From an uncultured Bdellovibrio sp. (GTDB taxonomy: Bacteria; Bdellovibrionota; Bdellovibrionia; Bdellovibrionales; Bdellovibrionaceae): a DNA stretch of 6,295 nt. The position numbers and the translations under genes were made by a program. This document shows positions 5,899 through 6,295 of this stretch, piece by piece. Every line of letters begins with the position of its first letter. Position 1 is the stretch's first letter. Location of the stretch: the NCBI GenBank assembly GCA_946482355.1, contig CAMLRE010000137.1:1-6295 (forward strand). Reading direction: 5' to 3'. Below the pieces are notes generated by a model, which was not told the DNA's origin, made no database searches, and was given only the letters and a program-made list of their open reading frames with translations.

Positions 5899-6295
5899 AA
5901 TTAAAAGTAATGACATATAACATTCACAAAGGTTTTTCGACGGGTGGGCTTAAATATATCTTACGTAAGATCAAAGAAGCTTTAAGTACGACGTCGGCTG
6001 ATATAGTGCTTTTACAAGAAGTGGTTGGTGAACACAGTAAAAGCGAAAAAAATAATTGGCCCACCGAAGGGCAGTTTGAATTTTTAGCGGATCAATTGTG
6101 GTCACATTATTCGTATGCAAAAAATGCGATTTTTTCACAGTTTCATTATGGCAATGCGACGTTAAGCCGTTTTCCGATCGTACAAGAAAAACACACCGTG
6201 ATGTCGACCAACCGCTTTGAACAACGGGGGTTGTTGCACTGTGAAGTCGAAATTCCTGATCTTAAACAGCGTATTCATTTGTACAATGTGCATTT
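5895..6295 (+). CDS. ybhP: Endonuclease/exonuclease/phosphatase-fold protein, YbhP-like (3' partial)
   Basis: The first 133 codons are present and the gene runs off the window. Motifs of the Mg-dependent EEP fold are clear: TYNIHKGF (7-14) with the metal-binding Asn, ADIVLLQEV (35-43) with catalytic-type E42, GNATLSRFPI (86-95), EQRGLL (109-114) and YNVH (130-133). The sequence follows E. coli YbhP as I remember it, including the NIHKGF start, an ENWP-like segment (NNWP, 53-56), EFLAD (62-66) and the GNAxLSR block. The fold covers nucleases, sphingomyelinases and inositol-phosphate phosphatases, so the substrate cannot be read from these residues. The ATG at 5895 overlaps the stop of the cardiolipin-synthase-like gene (ATGA), which implies translational coupling. 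In E. coli ybhP is next to clsB, so the pairing is conserved across distant bacteria and points to a lipid-linked role, perhaps processing a phospholipid or its headgroup. The C-terminal half, with the remaining catalytic Asp and His, is not visible. Confidence 0.85.
   Translation, partial: MKLKVMTYNIHKGFSTGGLKYILRKIKEALSTTSADIVLLQEVVGEHSKSEKNNWPTEGQFEFLADQLWSHYSYAKNAIFSQFHYGNATLSRFPIVQEKHTVMSTNRFEQRGLLHCEVEIPDLKQRIHLYNVH

Noticed and set aside
1..6295. CRISPR arrays, tRNA or rRNA genes, insertion sequences, complete defence systems
   Set aside because: No regularly spaced repeats, tRNA-like folds, transposase motifs or defence enzyme sets were seen; the antidote-like gene has no toxin and the phospholipase D protein looks like a housekeeping cardiolipin synthase.

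Overview
The window reads as a compact, AT-leaning Gram-negative chromosome segment with no mobile elements, RNA genes or CRISPR arrays that I can see. A STAS-domain protein, a secreted beta-barrel-like outer-membrane protein and a PATAN/DUF4388 protein with MshEN-like repeats together suggest a deltaproteobacterial-type lineage, most likely Bdellovibrionota (Bdellovibrio-like). That placement is an inference from gene content and style, not from a marker gene.

Left part (1-2141, + strand): the tail of an unidentified gene, a STAS-domain protein, and a 518-residue protein with a signal peptide and a probable C-terminal beta-barrel. Gaps are only 3 and 5 bases, so these three look like one operon. 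They meet the next gene tail to tail. The 118-base convergent region (2142-2259) and the overlapping stop codon hold several hairpins built from alternating GGCAGA/TCTGCC copies.

Middle part (2260-4164): on the - strand is a 491-495 residue cytoplasmic protein with a PATAN/DUF4388 domain, two MshEN-like helical repeats, a stretch that aligns with J-domain helices but carries LGP where HPD should be, and a TPR-like C-terminal region. Divergent from it is a 98-residue HTH protein of the HI1420/HigA-type antidote family. It has no toxin gene beside it, and a perfect 18-bp palindrome ends 8 bases before its start codon.

Right part (4323-6295, + strand): a four-helix DUF4383-like membrane protein, a cardiolipin synthase/phospholipase D protein with two intact HKD motifs, and the first 133 codons of an endonuclease/exonuclease/phosphatase-fold protein closely resembling E. 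coli YbhP. The last two overlap by ATGA. The pairing of a ClsB-like enzyme with a YbhP-like protein also occurs in E. coli, which suggests a conserved membrane-lipid module.

I found no clear new defence or mobile system. The points most worth checking are the HPD-less J-like segment, the solitary antidote with its palindrome, the STAS protein lacking the usual phosphorylatable serine, and the alternating hairpins between the convergent genes.
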